A DNA stretch of 47,136 nucleotides. Source: Planctomycetota bacterium. GTDB lineage: Bacteria; Planctomycetota; Planctomycetia; Pirellulales; Pirellulaceae. Both the position numbers and the translations under genes were made by a program. The stretch covers positions 1 through 47,136 of the forward strand of contig JAQBZB010000034.1 in NCBI GenBank assembly GCA_027622275.1, written 5' to 3'. The notes beneath the pieces are model-generated. The model was not told the DNA's origin. It worked only from the letters and a program-made list of their open reading frames with translations, and made no database searches. Below are positions 14,772 to 24,321 of this stretch, piece by piece (the stretch's first letter is position 1; each line of letters begins with the position of its first letter).

Positions 14772-17724
14772 TCAATCCAGGCGGAACGGCTGGCCGGCCG
14801 CGAACAGTTTCAATCGCTGTTCACAAAGTGGACGCTGCGCCGGGGAAGCCAATGAGCAGGCTCTCTTTTGTGTCTTGATCGCCTCGTCAAAATCTCCAAC
14901 TTCCGCCCTTGTCGCCGCCAGCGCCGCCAAGCAGACCCACGACTCGTGGTCGCTCAGCAGACAAGCTCGTTCCGCCGCCGCGATCGCTGCCTTGCCATCG
15001 CGCACCGATTTGTCACGGCTGGCGGCAAGTTGCAGCGCGAGCAACGCGTGGCCAGTCGCCGCTTCGCCGGCCAAGGCGGTGACACGTGCAAAGTCCTGCC
15101 GCGCCAACGCATCGCTGCCTCGCGCGCGGTACGCCAAGCCTCGCAGCAGGTAACATGCCGGCTGTCTGCCGTCGAGCCGGACGGCCCGGGAAATCTCGGC
15201 GATCCCTTCCCCTGCCCCACCTTCGCAAGACCGGGCGTATCCCTGCACCGCCATCGCCAGCACGAACGAAGGATCGAGACGTACCGCTTCTTCGGCGTCG
15301 ACCACGGCTTGCTCCAACTGGCCGCAGTGGCAATAGGTCAGCGACCGCAAGGTGAAGATCGCGGGATGCATGTCGGTCGTCTGCAACCAGCGCGTCAGCA
15401 AGACAGCCATCTCCTGGTAGGCATCGTGGCTCAAAGAACCCGTTGGCTCGATACTCCAGAACGCCTCGTCAATCAGTTGTTCCGCGCGATCCGACCAATC
15501 GATGATCCGCTTGTTCACCGCTTTCATCTGGTCGCTCAGCTCCGTCAGTTCCTGACGTTTCCCCTTCGCTTCCAGGGCGAGCCGATCGTAATACTGCATC
15601 GCGAGCGCTCGCTCGCGACGGACACCGGTCAGCTGGAACTCCATCGAGCGGCGATTCGCCTCGTTGTCCGACAGAGCACTCATCCGCAGCAATTCACCCT
15701 GGCGAAGATTGATTCGACGAATCTCTTCCGTGGTTTCTTCGCCCAACCGCAGCAGCTGCGCATAATCCGCCGAGGCTTTCAGGTGCGACTGAGGCAGCAC
15801 CGCATCACGCTGGTTGAGCAGTTGCTTCATTTCCGCCAGCATCTGCTGGCGTCGCAGGCCGATGCCGTTCAGCGCGTTCAGGCATCTCTGTTCGTATCGA
15901 CTTAACGGCCGTGCCGATGCGTCGCCTAGCGTCGAGGCGACGTCCGCGCCCACCGAATCCGCCGGAAACAGATCCAACGGTGAGAGCATCGCCTCAAGAT
16001 TAACCGGCGCGATCGTTTCAACATCTGCCGCCGCAATCGCGGCTGCATTCGCGGCTGCATTCGCGGCCAGCGGCGGGGCCGGACTATCGGAAACCTGCAA
16101 CCATGTCTCGACCCGTTCGCGATCCGTCACGTCTAGCGTGGCCAGCGACAATTCGTACCAGTACTTGGCCCGCTCGGTAGCAGCGGCTTTGCTACTGGCG
16201 AGACTTTGTTTCGCGGCAAAATCCGCCCACGCATCCGCAATGGCCAGCATCGGCGCGGCAGCCCGCTCGGGCTCGGCTTTCGCCGCGCTCAGATCCTGCG
16301 TCGCAAGTTGCTTTAATGTCTCGTCCGCTCCGCGAGCCAGGTACTGCAAGCCTCGCGGCCAATCCCGTTCCGTGAAACAGAGGTAACGTCCGAGCACATA
16401 GTTGACGACCACATCCTCTTTTTTCTCGACATCCGGATTGTCGATCGGTGCCAAGTTTACGGACGAGCCCGCTCCATCCGCGAGTTCGCCGAAGCCGTCG
16501 TCTGGCGAGATCGAATTGGCGGGCGTCCCCTTCCCGAAGTAAGCAAACGCCGCCAGCAGCAGCAATGTCAAGACGACGGTCGTAACCGCGGTGGCGACGA
16601 GCAATCTGGTCTGTTGCTGCGTCTTGAGGTCTGTCTTGGCCGCAGGGCTCGCGACACGTGCTTGTCGTGGTGCGGTCGGTGAGACGGGCGTCGGATCAGA
16701 CAAATCACCCTGCACCAGAAAGCGAGTCAATTCTCGCGCCAACTCCTCGGCGGAAGCGAAACGATCTTCTGGATCTTTCGCCAACGCGCGTAAGCAGATC
16801 GCGTCGATCGTCTTTGGAGCGTCCTGGCAGTAGGTCGACGGAGGAGCCGGCAATTCGTGCGCGATCTTGTTGAGCAGCGGTACGAGTTCGCCCTCGAATG
16901 GCAAACGCCCCGCGACCAACTCGTACAAGATCACGCCCAGGCTGTAGACGTCGCTCGCTTCGGTCGCCTCGATGCCAGCCACTTGCTCGGGCGACATGTA
17001 AGCCGGCGTGCCGACGATCGCGCCAGCGGCTGTCAATTGCACGTCGTCCGTATCGCGACGGCGTGCCAAGCCGAAGTCCATAATGATCGGCTCGCCCCGT
17101 CTGTCGATCATGATGTTCGCCGGCTTCAAATCCCGGTGGACGATGCCACGCTGATGCGCCGCGTGCAGCGCCAACGCAAGCTTACGAACCAGCGACACGG
17201 CTTGACTCACGGAGAGCGATACGCGCTCTTCCAGCACACGAGCCAGCGGACGCCCCTCGATGAACGCCATCGTCATGAACAGCGACCCGTCGATCTGACC
17301 AACGTCGTAGATGGGACAGATGTTCGGATGCTGAATGGACGCAGCCGCGCGAATCTCACGTTGAAACCGTTCGACGATGGCGGCCTCGCTGGACCGCCCG
17401 AAAAGCGGCAGCTTGAGTGCCACCAAACGTCCAAGCTCGACATCCTTGGCCAAGTACACGACGCCCATCGCACCCTGCCCGAGCTTTCGCCGAATCGTAT
17501 AGCGGCCGAATTGCCCGGTCGGAATCTCGGCCTCGCTGGCATTGACGTTCGTCTCGTCGTTCGCGAAGTTCTCGGTCGCGAGTTGCATCAAACAGCGCGC
17601 ACACAAACCATCGACCGCCCGCCCGCCCCGCGATCGCACCGCCGCACTGTGGGCAGCGACGAGTCGGCGGATTTGCGTTTGGGCTGCCTGCTTCCGGCTC
17701 CGTTCGATCCGACGTGACCGACAT
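14772..17724 (-). CDS. Membrane Ser/Thr protein kinase with TPR region; apparent N-terminal frameshift
   Basis: A Hanks-type kinase: GQGAMGVVYLAKD glycine loop, VALKLP lysine, HRDLKPANIM catalytic loop, DFGLA and GTPAYMSPEQ. A membrane helix (TRLLVATAVTTVVLTLLLLA) follows, then an external, helical, TPR-like sensor region. Planctomycete kinases often start with a CPxCG...GLCxxCL zinc ribbon. Here CPQCGG is read from ATG 17724 and GLCARCLMQ from another frame, with the switch in the G-rich run complementary to 17613-17630. The span is 2953 bases (3x984+1), so dropping one base restores one protein of 983 residues. As read, the intact kinase frame can start at ATG 17588 or at ATG 17777. The ECF sigma factor gene is just upstream. 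A sequencing error or a real mutation would look the same. Confidence 0.88.
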
Positions 17725-17795
17725 GCTTCGCTCGATGCCAAAGATGAGAAGATCCACGGACAGCGTAACGCGCGCATTGCACTCGACGCAAGTCT

Positions 17796-18533
17796 TCAGC
17801 CGAGCGACGCGAATAGCTGTTTGATTTCGTCGTCGACTTCCGCCGGATCGGCCACGGTTTCCGCGATTTCCGCCCGCAGTAATTCGCGGTAACGGCAACG
17901 CATCCGGTACACCGATGTCTTGATTGCACCGACCGTGCTGCCGAGCGATTTCGCGACGTCTTCGTAGCTCTCCGTGGAACCGGTACCCGTCAAGTACGGC
18001 TTCAGCAGGTCGTACGCTTGCCGCTTGCCGCTCGCCGTATATTCGTCGCCCAGTCGCTGATGCACGATCTCCAAGAGGTTCAAAGTCCAGCGGCGGTCGA
18101 ACGTCCGCTCGGGCGTCTCGTTGTCGACGGGCTCGGTCGCGTAGAGCGATTCCCCGCTGGAAAAATCGAGCGACAGGACACGCTTGCCGCCACCACGCTT
18201 GAGCGCATTCGACTTCGCCCATTCCTTGGACAGGAACCGCTGCGCCGCCGTCAACAGAAACGTGCGGAACCGACCGCGGTCTTGCCTCGCATCGCTCAGG
18301 TAGTTCTTTTCCAGAACAGTCGCGAAGAACTCTTGCGTCATATCTTGGGCGTCGACCGCGCTGCCGATCCGGCGGCGGAAATAGGCATAAACCGGAAACC
18401 AGTAGCTTTGGCAAAGCTCGCCGAGTGCTTCCTGCGAGTCGTCGCGGCGCGCATCGCCGGCCGCTTGCACCAAGCTCCAACGCGTGGTGCGGAAGCGAGC
18501 GTCGTGCGGTGAGCGAGCGTCCGTAACAGACAT
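17796..18533 (-). CDS. ECF-family RNA polymerase sigma factor, planctomycete type
   Basis: A 245-residue sigma-70-like factor. It begins with the RFRTTRWSLVQAAGD stretch found in the planctomycete ECF groups linked to Ser/Thr kinases. Region 2 follows (YWFPVYAYFRRR...AQDMTQEFFATVLEK), and region 4 lies at the C-terminus with the helix-turn-helix SYEDVAKSLGSTVGAIKTSVYRMRCRYRELL. No anti-sigma gene adjoins it. Instead the membrane kinase gene follows after 71 bases, a linkage that suggests control by phosphorylation rather than by an anti-sigma factor (inference from known genomic pairings). Confidence 0.93.
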   Translation of the reverse strand: MSVTDARSPHDARFRTTRWSLVQAAGDARRDDSQEALGELCQSYWFPVYAYFRRRIGSAVDAQDMTQEFFATVLEKNYLSDARQDRGRFRTFLLTAAQRFLSKEWAKSNALKRGGGKRVLSLDFSSGESLYATEPVDNETPERTFDRRWTLNLLEIVHQRLGDEYTASGKRQAYDLLKPYLTGTGSTESYEDVAKSLGSTVGAIKTSVYRMRCRYRELLRAEIAETVADPAEVDDEIKQLFASLG

Positions 18534-18563
18534 GATGGCAAAGGCCCTCGTACAGTGGGCCGC

Positions 18564-19037
18564 TCAATAGACCACGCGATCCGATCGTTGGAGCCAACAT
18601 TGAAACAGGTCGCGGCATTCAACAGACAATACGCCGCTGACGAGTGCAACCTGACTGCCACCGATTTTCAAGACATCCGCCGCGGGAACTTGCAATTCGT
18701 TGAATCCGGCCGCATCAGCATCTGCGATCGACGCGCCAAAGTAAACCGTCTCGACGCGGGCCCAGTGCAACGCCGCCATGCACATCGGGCAGGGCTCGCA
18801 AGTTGTCGCGACGACACAGCCTTCGAGATGAATCTGACCCGTGGTTTTGCAACCCAGCCGCAACGCATTGACCTCGGCATGCGCCGTGATGTCGGTCGTC
18901 GCAAGGACCGTGTTGTGTGCGATGGCAATCGCCTGGCCGCCGCGAGCAATCGCACAGCCAAAGGGGCTTTGGCCGGCATCGATTCCTGTGCGAGCCTGGT
19001 CGATCGCCAACCGCATTAACTCTTCGGGAGCGATCAT
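18564..19037 (-). CDS. Nucleoside/guanine deaminase of the cytidine-deaminase superfamily
   Basis: A 157-residue zinc hydrolase. The zinc and proton-shuttle residues are visible as H53-A-E55 in ITAHAEVNAL and C83/C86 in TCEPCPMCMAAL. The PCPMC form together with the N-terminal MRLAIDQARTG is typical of GuaD/TadA-like purine deaminases. Guanine deaminase is more likely than tRNA deaminase, because it carries the C-terminal extension ending FQCWLQRSD and lacks TadA's basic tail. It stands alone, 30 bases upstream of the sigma factor start on the same strand. Confidence 0.88.
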   Translation of the reverse strand: MIAPEELMRLAIDQARTGIDAGQSPFGCAIARGGQAIAIAHNTVLATTDITAHAEVNALRLGCKTTGQIHLEGCVVATTCEPCPMCMAALHWARVETVYFGASIADADAAGFNELQVPAADVLKIGGSQVALVSGVLSVECRDLFQCWLQRSDRVVY

Positions 19038-19310
19038 CGCAACTTCAGTTCGAGGAGGCCGGGAAAAGCTTCGCAGTTCCGGCGCGATTCACGCGGATGG
19101 TGGCTTACACGTTGATGGTCATCGCGCACGTTAAGAACTCCTTCGCTTCACTTTCAAAGATTCTTCTGGGCACCATCATTGTACGATCGGCGAGATTCCC
19201 GGTCGAATCCAACAAGCATCCGTCGTGCAGAGCGTGCTCGAAGGTCGATGTGCGATCATCTCCGCGGCGAATGGATTCAGGAGTCCGATTCAAAGAACGC
19301 CTCGATCGGC

Positions 19311-19727
19311 CTATCGCGGGTCAGTCGCGAGCCCGCTCTGATTGACTTCACTCACCTGGCCGTTCAAGGTCCAGAAGTCATAAAGCACGCCGATCATGAA
19401 TAGCCCACCGGTGAATAGATAAATCAAGCCGGTGATGATCTTGCCCATGTAGAAGCGATGGAGGCCGAGCGGCCCGAGGAACGTCAACAGAATCCAGGCG
19501 ATCGAATAGTCGATCATCCCGGTTTCGTATCGCAGGCTGGCATCGCGATCCATGCTGGGAATCAGAAACGCATCAATCAGCCAGCCGATGCCGAGCAGGC
19601 CGAAGGTGAAGAACCAAATCGTTCCGCTGACGGGCTTGCCGTAGTAAAAGCGGTGCGCTCCCGTGAATCCAAACAGCCACAACAGGTAACCTACGACGAT
19701 CAAATGTGTTTCGAGCGTGGGCTTCAT
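19311..19727 (-). CDS. TM2-domain membrane protein
   Basis: A 138-residue protein with two tandem TM2-type helical hairpins: GFTGAHRFYYGKPVSGTIWFFTFGLLGIGWLIDAFLI (about 17-55) and GPLGLHRFYMGKIITGLIYLFTGGLFMIGVLYDFWTL (about 82-118). Both show the G..G.HRFY.G signature and a D in the second helix. The ATG at 19727 is chosen because the conserved sequence starts only there; a longer frame to 19829 adds an unrelated Ser/Arg-rich tail. TM2 proteins are of unproven function in bacteria. Confidence 0.85.
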   Translation of the reverse strand: MKPTLETHLIVVGYLLWLFGFTGAHRFYYGKPVSGTIWFFTFGLLGIGWLIDAFLIPSMDRDASLRYETGMIDYSIAWILLTFLGPLGLHRFYMGKIITGLIYLFTGGLFMIGVLYDFWTLNGQVSEVNQSGLATDPR

Positions 19728-19896
19728 TGCAATGGGTTCCCGGTGATAATGTTGACACCGTTTCCGGCTGTGATCGGTAGTTCGGTACGGGGGCACGATT
19801 CTTGGCGATGACGATGCCTTCGCGGCCACCGGCCATCATAGCCGGTTGCGGCTCAGCCTTTGAAGCACGTACAATCCCGAACCTTGAGGAATTGAA

Positions 19897-20739
19897 ATGC
19901 CGGAATTGCCTGAAGTCGAAACGATGCGACGCGGGATTCTGTCAGCCGTGGGCTGCCGGATCGAACGCGTCGAAAGAATACCAACCTCGGTTAAACCGCT
20001 GCTGATCGCTCCATCGGCTACCGTCATCAATCGCCGTGTCGCCGACCGCGAGATCGTCGCGATCGAACGGATCGGCAAGCGCGTCATCGTCCGCTTGGAA
20101 ACCGATGACCGCTTGGTGTTCGAACCGCGCATGACAGGCTTGGTCCTGATTGCCCATCCGCCCAGCGTCGAGCACTTGCGTTTCCGAGTTGACTTGGCGG
20201 GCGGCCCGCTCGACACAATCTGGTATTGGGATCGCCGTGGTCTCGGCTCTGTCAAGCTGTTCTCGCCGAAACAGTTCGACCGCGATGTCGTCTCTCGGTT
20301 TGGTCCCGATGCGCTGGCGTTGACCACCGAGCTGCTCCGCGAGCGTCTTCGTTCGAGCCGCCGCGCCGTAAAGGTTGCCTTGCTCGATCAACAGGCCATT
20401 GCCGGGATCGGCAATCTGTATGCCTCGGAGATACTCAACGTCGCGAGTATCCATCCCGCAACGCGCTGCGACAAGCTGACCATTGCTCAGTGGCAGCGCA
20501 TTCATCAAGCGACACTTGATGTGTTGCAAGACGCGATCGAACACGAGGGCTCGACGCTTTCCGACGGGACATATCGGAATGCCTTGAACGACGCCGGCAG
20601 CTACCAGAACCAACACCGCGTCTATGATCGCGCGGGTGAACTGTGCCGCACATGCAACCGTGGCGTCATCCAACGAATCGTCCAGACACAGCGTTCGACC
20701 TTCTTCTGCCCGAACTGCCAGTCGAAGCGACGCCGCTAG
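19897..20739 (+). CDS. mutM: Formamidopyrimidine-DNA glycosylase
   Basis: A 280-residue base-excision repair enzyme that removes 8-oxoguanine and formamidopyrimidines and nicks the strand. The mature N-terminus PELPEVET holds the catalytic Pro and Glu. GIGNLYASEIL supplies the helix-two-turn-helix, and the C-terminal zinc finger is CRTCNRG...FFCPNCQ. GAGG upstream supports ATG 19897. The length is standard. Its last four bases overlap the convergent S4-domain gene. Confidence 0.95.
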   Translation: MPELPEVETMRRGILSAVGCRIERVERIPTSVKPLLIAPSATVINRRVADREIVAIERIGKRVIVRLETDDRLVFEPRMTGLVLIAHPPSVEHLRFRVDLAGGPLDTIWYWDRRGLGSVKLFSPKQFDRDVVSRFGPDALALTTELLRERLRSSRRAVKVALLDQQAIAGIGNLYASEILNVASIHPATRCDKLTIAQWQRIHQATLDVLQDAIEHEGSTLSDGTYRNALNDAGSYQNQHRVYDRAGELCRTCNRGVIQRIVQTQRSTFFCPNCQSKRRR

Positions 20740-20963
20740 CCACCGAGATATTCCGACACCGACAACTCGTTGCCCGCCACCGCGACAACATCTCCCGCGA
20801 ACAACTTTCGGCGCCGGCGCGTTTCGAGTTGGCCGTTGACCGCGACTTCACCGGCCTGAATGAGCAGCTTCGCGTGCCCGCCGGTTTCCGCGACTCCAGT
20901 AAACTTCAAAAACTGATCGAGCCGAATTGGGTCGACAGCAGACGATGAGGCATCTTGATCCAA
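20736..20963 (-). CDS. Small S4-domain RNA-binding protein
   Basis: A 75-residue protein that is essentially one S4 domain: IRLDQFLKFTGVAETGGHAKLLIQAGEVAVNGQLETRRRRKLFAGDVV, of the YbcJ/YaaA type. Such proteins bind structured RNA, possibly rRNA. It starts 17 bases after the stop of the membrane protein gene at 20981-21469 on the same strand, so the two may share a transcript. Confidence 0.85.
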   Translation of the reverse strand: MDQDASSSAVDPIRLDQFLKFTGVAETGGHAKLLIQAGEVAVNGQLETRRRRKLFAGDVVAVAGNELSVSEYLGG

Positions 20964-20980
20964 GCTAGGTTCCTTGCGAG

Positions 20981-21469
20981 TTACTGCGTGCGCGAGCCTT
21001 GATTGTCCGCACGTGCGGTCAGTTGTTGCAAGAACGCGGCTAGTGCGATCGGATCATCCGTGCCGATGCGCAGCTTTCGTCCACGGGTCAGATATACGTC
21101 GACACAATCAAAGCCCCACAGGTTCCAGGTCCAACCGCCGCTTGGGCTCATGTGAATTCCCCAACCATCCAACCAAGACGAACGCGCTTGCTCCGCTCGT
21201 TCGATCTCGCTGTAACGGACACGGCGTCGGAACAGCGAGAGCGGCCCAAAGCAGATGAGCAATGCTTCACCCTCATCGCGGATCGTCAATTGGCGAAAGG
21301 CAAGTGCGAGCATCGCCATCATGCCACCACCTATCGCAAGGCTGATTTGGACCACGGGCTCCGGAACCGACCATGCGGCAATCAACATGCCACTCGCGAT
21401 TGCCGCTAGCAGGAGATAGAGCGGTGCTTTTTGGGTGTGTTCGTATCGCATGGGAGTTGCCGACAACAT
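20981..21469 (-). CDS. Small membrane protein of unknown function
   Basis: A 162-residue protein with two adjacent membrane helices (about 16-32 and 38-58). A soluble part follows, reading LTIRDEGEALLICFGPLSLFRRRVRYSEIERAEQAR, reminiscent of bacterial PH-like (YdbS-type) domains. No enzyme motif is visible. A second ATG at 21451 is also possible, and neither start has a clear ribosome site. It is followed by the S4-domain gene. Confidence 0.7.
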   Translation of the reverse strand: MLSATPMRYEHTQKAPLYLLLAAIASGMLIAAWSVPEPVVQISLAIGGGMMAMLALAFRQLTIRDEGEALLICFGPLSLFRRRVRYSEIERAEQARSSWLDGWGIHMSPSGGWTWNLWGFDCVDVYLTRGRKLRIGTDDPIALAAFLQQLTARADNQGSRTQ

Positions 21470-21552
21470 GACGAATTTTTACGCCAAGACAACTCGTTCG
21501 TCCAGCGGCGAAGCCGGAAGGCGATCTGAGAAAGTCGCAGATTCGATCCGCT

Positions 21553-21759
21553 TTAACCAATGCTGCGCTGCTGGAGCAATTGCGGATCGCGCACGACACG
21601 GTCGATCAGGTGTTCGTCGATGGCATACACCGAAAGTGACCAGTCACACGCGGCACGATCCCAAATCACGGCCATCCATCGATCCGCGTCCAAACGATCG
21701 CGAAGCTTCACGATCTGCTCGGACCAGAGTGCATAACAGTCGCCAGATTGAAGCCGCAT
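21553..21759 (-). CDS. Small conserved hypothetical protein
   Basis: A 68-residue protein, MRLQSGDCYALWSEQ..., tryptophan-rich with no membrane segment or known motif. AGAGGAG lies about six bases before the ATG at 21759, so this start is preferred over the ATG at 21786. No family recognised. The 271 bases between it and the histidine kinase gene hold nothing that could be recognised. Confidence 0.55.
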   Translation of the reverse strand: MRLQSGDCYALWSEQIVKLRDRLDADRWMAVIWDRAACDWSLSVYAIDEHLIDRVVRDPQLLQQRSIG

Positions 21760-22030
21760 TGCCTTCTCCTCTTTGCCAGTTCCCACTTCCAGCGTAGTCG
21801 CGATTTGGAATCCGGCAAGTCTTTTTCAGACGAGAACTTGCCACGTATAGCCGCTGAAGTGATGGGCGGTATCGCGTCGCGGTTGCACCCACTGTGCAGT
21901 TTATGCAGCAGCGATTCCCCTATCGTTCTTTGACTGTGTTGGCAACCCACGCGCCCCAATCCCTAATGGCGGATGCCCAGGTACAATCACACCCATTCGA
22001 CACCCTTTCAGCAATAGTCATCATTCCGCC

Positions 22031-24130
22031 ATGTCCTACGAGCTGCGATTGTTCTGTATCGGTGCGGCAGCCGTGATCGACACGGCGCTCCTGCTGAGCA
22101 TCAGCGAGCGAAGCAATTGGCGACGGACGGCGATGCCGATCGCCACGTTGACGATCGGCGTGTGGCTGTTGCATTGCGGCGAGTTTGCAAATCTGTTGCT
22201 GCTGCATTCCATCGGAGATTGGGCGGAAGCCGCACGTTGGGGCGCCATGTCAGCCATGAGTGCTGGCTTGCTGCTCATGCCCAGCGCCCTGCTGCATGGC
22301 GTCGTGCGGATCGTGCAAAGCGGCTTTGCGGTCGATTCGCCACCGCGCCGGGCTACGCTCTGCTCCTACCTGCCGTTGCTTGCAACACCGCTGCTGATGG
22401 ACTCCATCGCCACACATCCAGGTGAAGCGTTTTTGGAGCGAGTCGCCAGCTATCACGGGCCGTACATCTCGTTCGCCGCGGCGGTCAATCTGGCGGCCGT
22501 CATCGTCTTTCATCGGCAACGCGCTCGGCCGTCATCGCGCGAACTCCGGCAGTTCCTGCTGGCGATGGAAGCCGTTCTGTGCCTGCTGACAGGGCTGTTG
22601 GTATTCGAGTTCTTCGTTGTCGACGCGGCGTGGCGAGCGTCCGACTCGCCGCTGATCGTTGCTATCGTTTTGCTTCCAGCCGCCCCCATCGTGTTGTTCG
22701 CTTACTTGGTGATTCGATATCGCTTCATGCGGCTGGTTGTCGAACGCACACTGGTCTACGGCGTGATTCTAGCTTCCGCCCTGCTCTTCCATCATCTCAT
22801 CTTGCAGCGTTTTGCCGAACCGCTTGCCGACCAATTGCGGATCGACATCGGAATCTTTGAAGGGATCATCGTCTTTCTGCTCGTCTTGATGTACCAACCG
22901 TTTCGACAGCGAGTTGGGGAGGCGTTGCAGTATCTGATGGGGCGCAGCCGGGTCGACGTCCGGCAGCGCACGCGAGCGTTGGCGGTCGAAATGTGGCAAC
23001 ATGTCGGCGACAAACCGGAGGCACTCGTCGAATGGTTCGTCACCAACATCAAAACATCATTTCAGTTGAAGTCAGCAGCCGCTTGGCTATTCGACGACTC
23101 CGACGCGCCGTTCGTGGAATGCTGCAACGAGGCTGGTATCCCGGCAGCGACGATCGTCCGGCTGCATCAAACACTCGCATCGCATTCGCACGTCGCTTGC
23201 CGCGGGCCGAGTGCGAGCAACCAGCCCGCGTTGGATCTCCTGACCGAGCTAAACGCGTCTCTCGCCATTCGCGTTTCCCACGAACGAGCCTCCGGGCTGT
23301 TATTGCTCGGCCGAGGCCGCCGCGCAAAGGAGCTGGGCGAGGAGGAGACAAACGCGATCTTGCTGCTCGTTGAGCTGTTCGCCGTGACGCTCCACAACCA
23401 CTACCTTCAACAACAGCAGACCATCGCGGAACGACGCGCGGCACAGAATGAAAAACTTAGCACGCTCGGCTTGCTCACCAGCAGCATCACGCATGAAATC
23501 AAGAACCCGCTCTCGTCGATCAAGACCATCGCGGCCTTGCTTGCCGAGCGCTGCGGACCAGACGATGACGATGCAGAAAGCCTGAATCTAATCCTTGAGG
23601 AAGTGGACCGGCTCACGGCAACAACGACACAGTTCCTGAAGTTCGCGAGACCCGCGTCGGGAACGGGCGACGCGATCGACATCATCTCGGTATTCCAGGG
23701 TGTGATCCATGTGCTGTCACACCTGGCCAAGCAGCACAACGTCCAAGTCGAGGCAATGTTTCAAGAGAACGCACCTGCGATCGCAGGTCCGGAAGACACG
23801 CTGCGCCAGATCGTCTTCAATCTGGTACTCAACGCGATCGAGGCCACGCCGCCGAACGGACACGTCCGAATCAACGTCAAACATGATGCCGATCAGATCA
23901 TCGCGACGATCAGCGATGACGGAGTTGGCATCTCCGACGACATCAAGGAACAGATATTCGATCCATTCGTCACGAGCAAGACAACGGGCACGGGTTTGGG
24001 GTTGTACGTCGTGCGACGGAACATCGAGGAACTCGAGGGAACCATTGCTTGTCATGACGAGCCAGCCGGCGGAACCTGCTTCACGATCAAGCTCCCGTTG
24101 GATAAGCTACGGTGCGATCGCGGGTATTAA
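22031..24130 (+). CDS. Membrane sensor histidine kinase with GAF-like domain
   Basis: A 699-residue kinase. About eight membrane helices occupy residues 1-295. A GAF-like cytoplasmic domain follows (about 310-455), then a coiled segment, the phosphoacceptor His488 in LGLLTSSITHEIKNPLSS, and an HATPase domain with N-box LVLNAIEATP, G1 DDGVGIS, F-box DPFVTSK and G2 GTGLGLYVV. The layout (multi-helix sensor, GAF, HisKA, HATPase) resembles PrsK-type kinases that pair with sigma-54 activators. The next gene is such an activator, 191 bases away beyond a palindromic element. The TAA stop coincides with the outer edge of that element. The signal is unknown. Confidence 0.92.
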   Translation: MSYELRLFCIGAAAVIDTALLLSISERSNWRRTAMPIATLTIGVWLLHCGEFANLLLLHSIGDWAEAARWGAMSAMSAGLLLMPSALLHGVVRIVQSGFAVDSPPRRATLCSYLPLLATPLLMDSIATHPGEAFLERVASYHGPYISFAAAVNLAAVIVFHRQRARPSSRELRQFLLAMEAVLCLLTGLLVFEFFVVDAAWRASDSPLIVAIVLLPAAPIVLFAYLVIRYRFMRLVVERTLVYGVILASALLFHHLILQRFAEPLADQLRIDIGIFEGIIVFLLVLMYQPFRQRVGEALQYLMGRSRVDVRQRTRALAVEMWQHVGDKPEALVEWFVTNIKTSFQLKSAAAWLFDDSDAPFVECCNEAGIPAATIVRLHQTLASHSHVACRGPSASNQPALDLLTELNASLAIRVSHERASGLLLLGRGRRAKELGEEETNAILLLVELFAVTLHNHYLQQQQTIAERRAAQNEKLSTLGLLTSSITHEIKNPLSSIKTIAALLAERCGPDDDDAESLNLILEEVDRLTATTTQFLKFARPASGTGDAIDIISVFQGVIHVLSHLAKQHNVQVEAMFQENAPAIAGPEDTLRQIVFNLVLNAIEATPPNGHVRINVKHDADQIIATISDDGVGISDDIKEQIFDPFVTSKTTGTGLGLYVVRRNIEELEGTIACHDEPAGGTCFTIKLPLDKLRCDRGY

Positions 24131-24306
24131 CCCGGATTATTCATGAACCGGTCAGCATTCTTCAAAATATACGTTGGTGAAAAGAGTTAGGGCTATCTTG
24201 CCCAAAACACCGCGCAAATCAGCCGCCACGCGCTAGCGAGCGGTTCTCTCGAAATTCGCGAGAACCGCAGGCTAGCGCCAGGCGGCTGATGAATGATCCG
24301 GGTTAA
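24127..24306. repeat. GCTAGC-centred palindromic element, copy 2
   Basis: The outer ends TTAACCCGGATTATTCAT (24127-24144) and ATGAATGATCCGGGTTAA (24289-24306) are near-perfect complements. The right half holds the inner hairpin with CAGCCGCCACGCGCTAGCG and its partner. The outer left end includes the kinase stop codon. About 110 bases match copy 3 in opposite orientation. It fills the gap between the kinase and regulator genes and may set their expression ratio. Confidence 0.87.
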
Positions 24307-24321
24307 GCATCGAGCCAATCA

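Noticed and set aside
14868-15905. Plus-strand open frame (345 codons) opposite the kinase gene
   Set aside because: Composition is Arg/Gln-rich and no motif is seen; the kinase on the other strand has clear TPR-like sequence.
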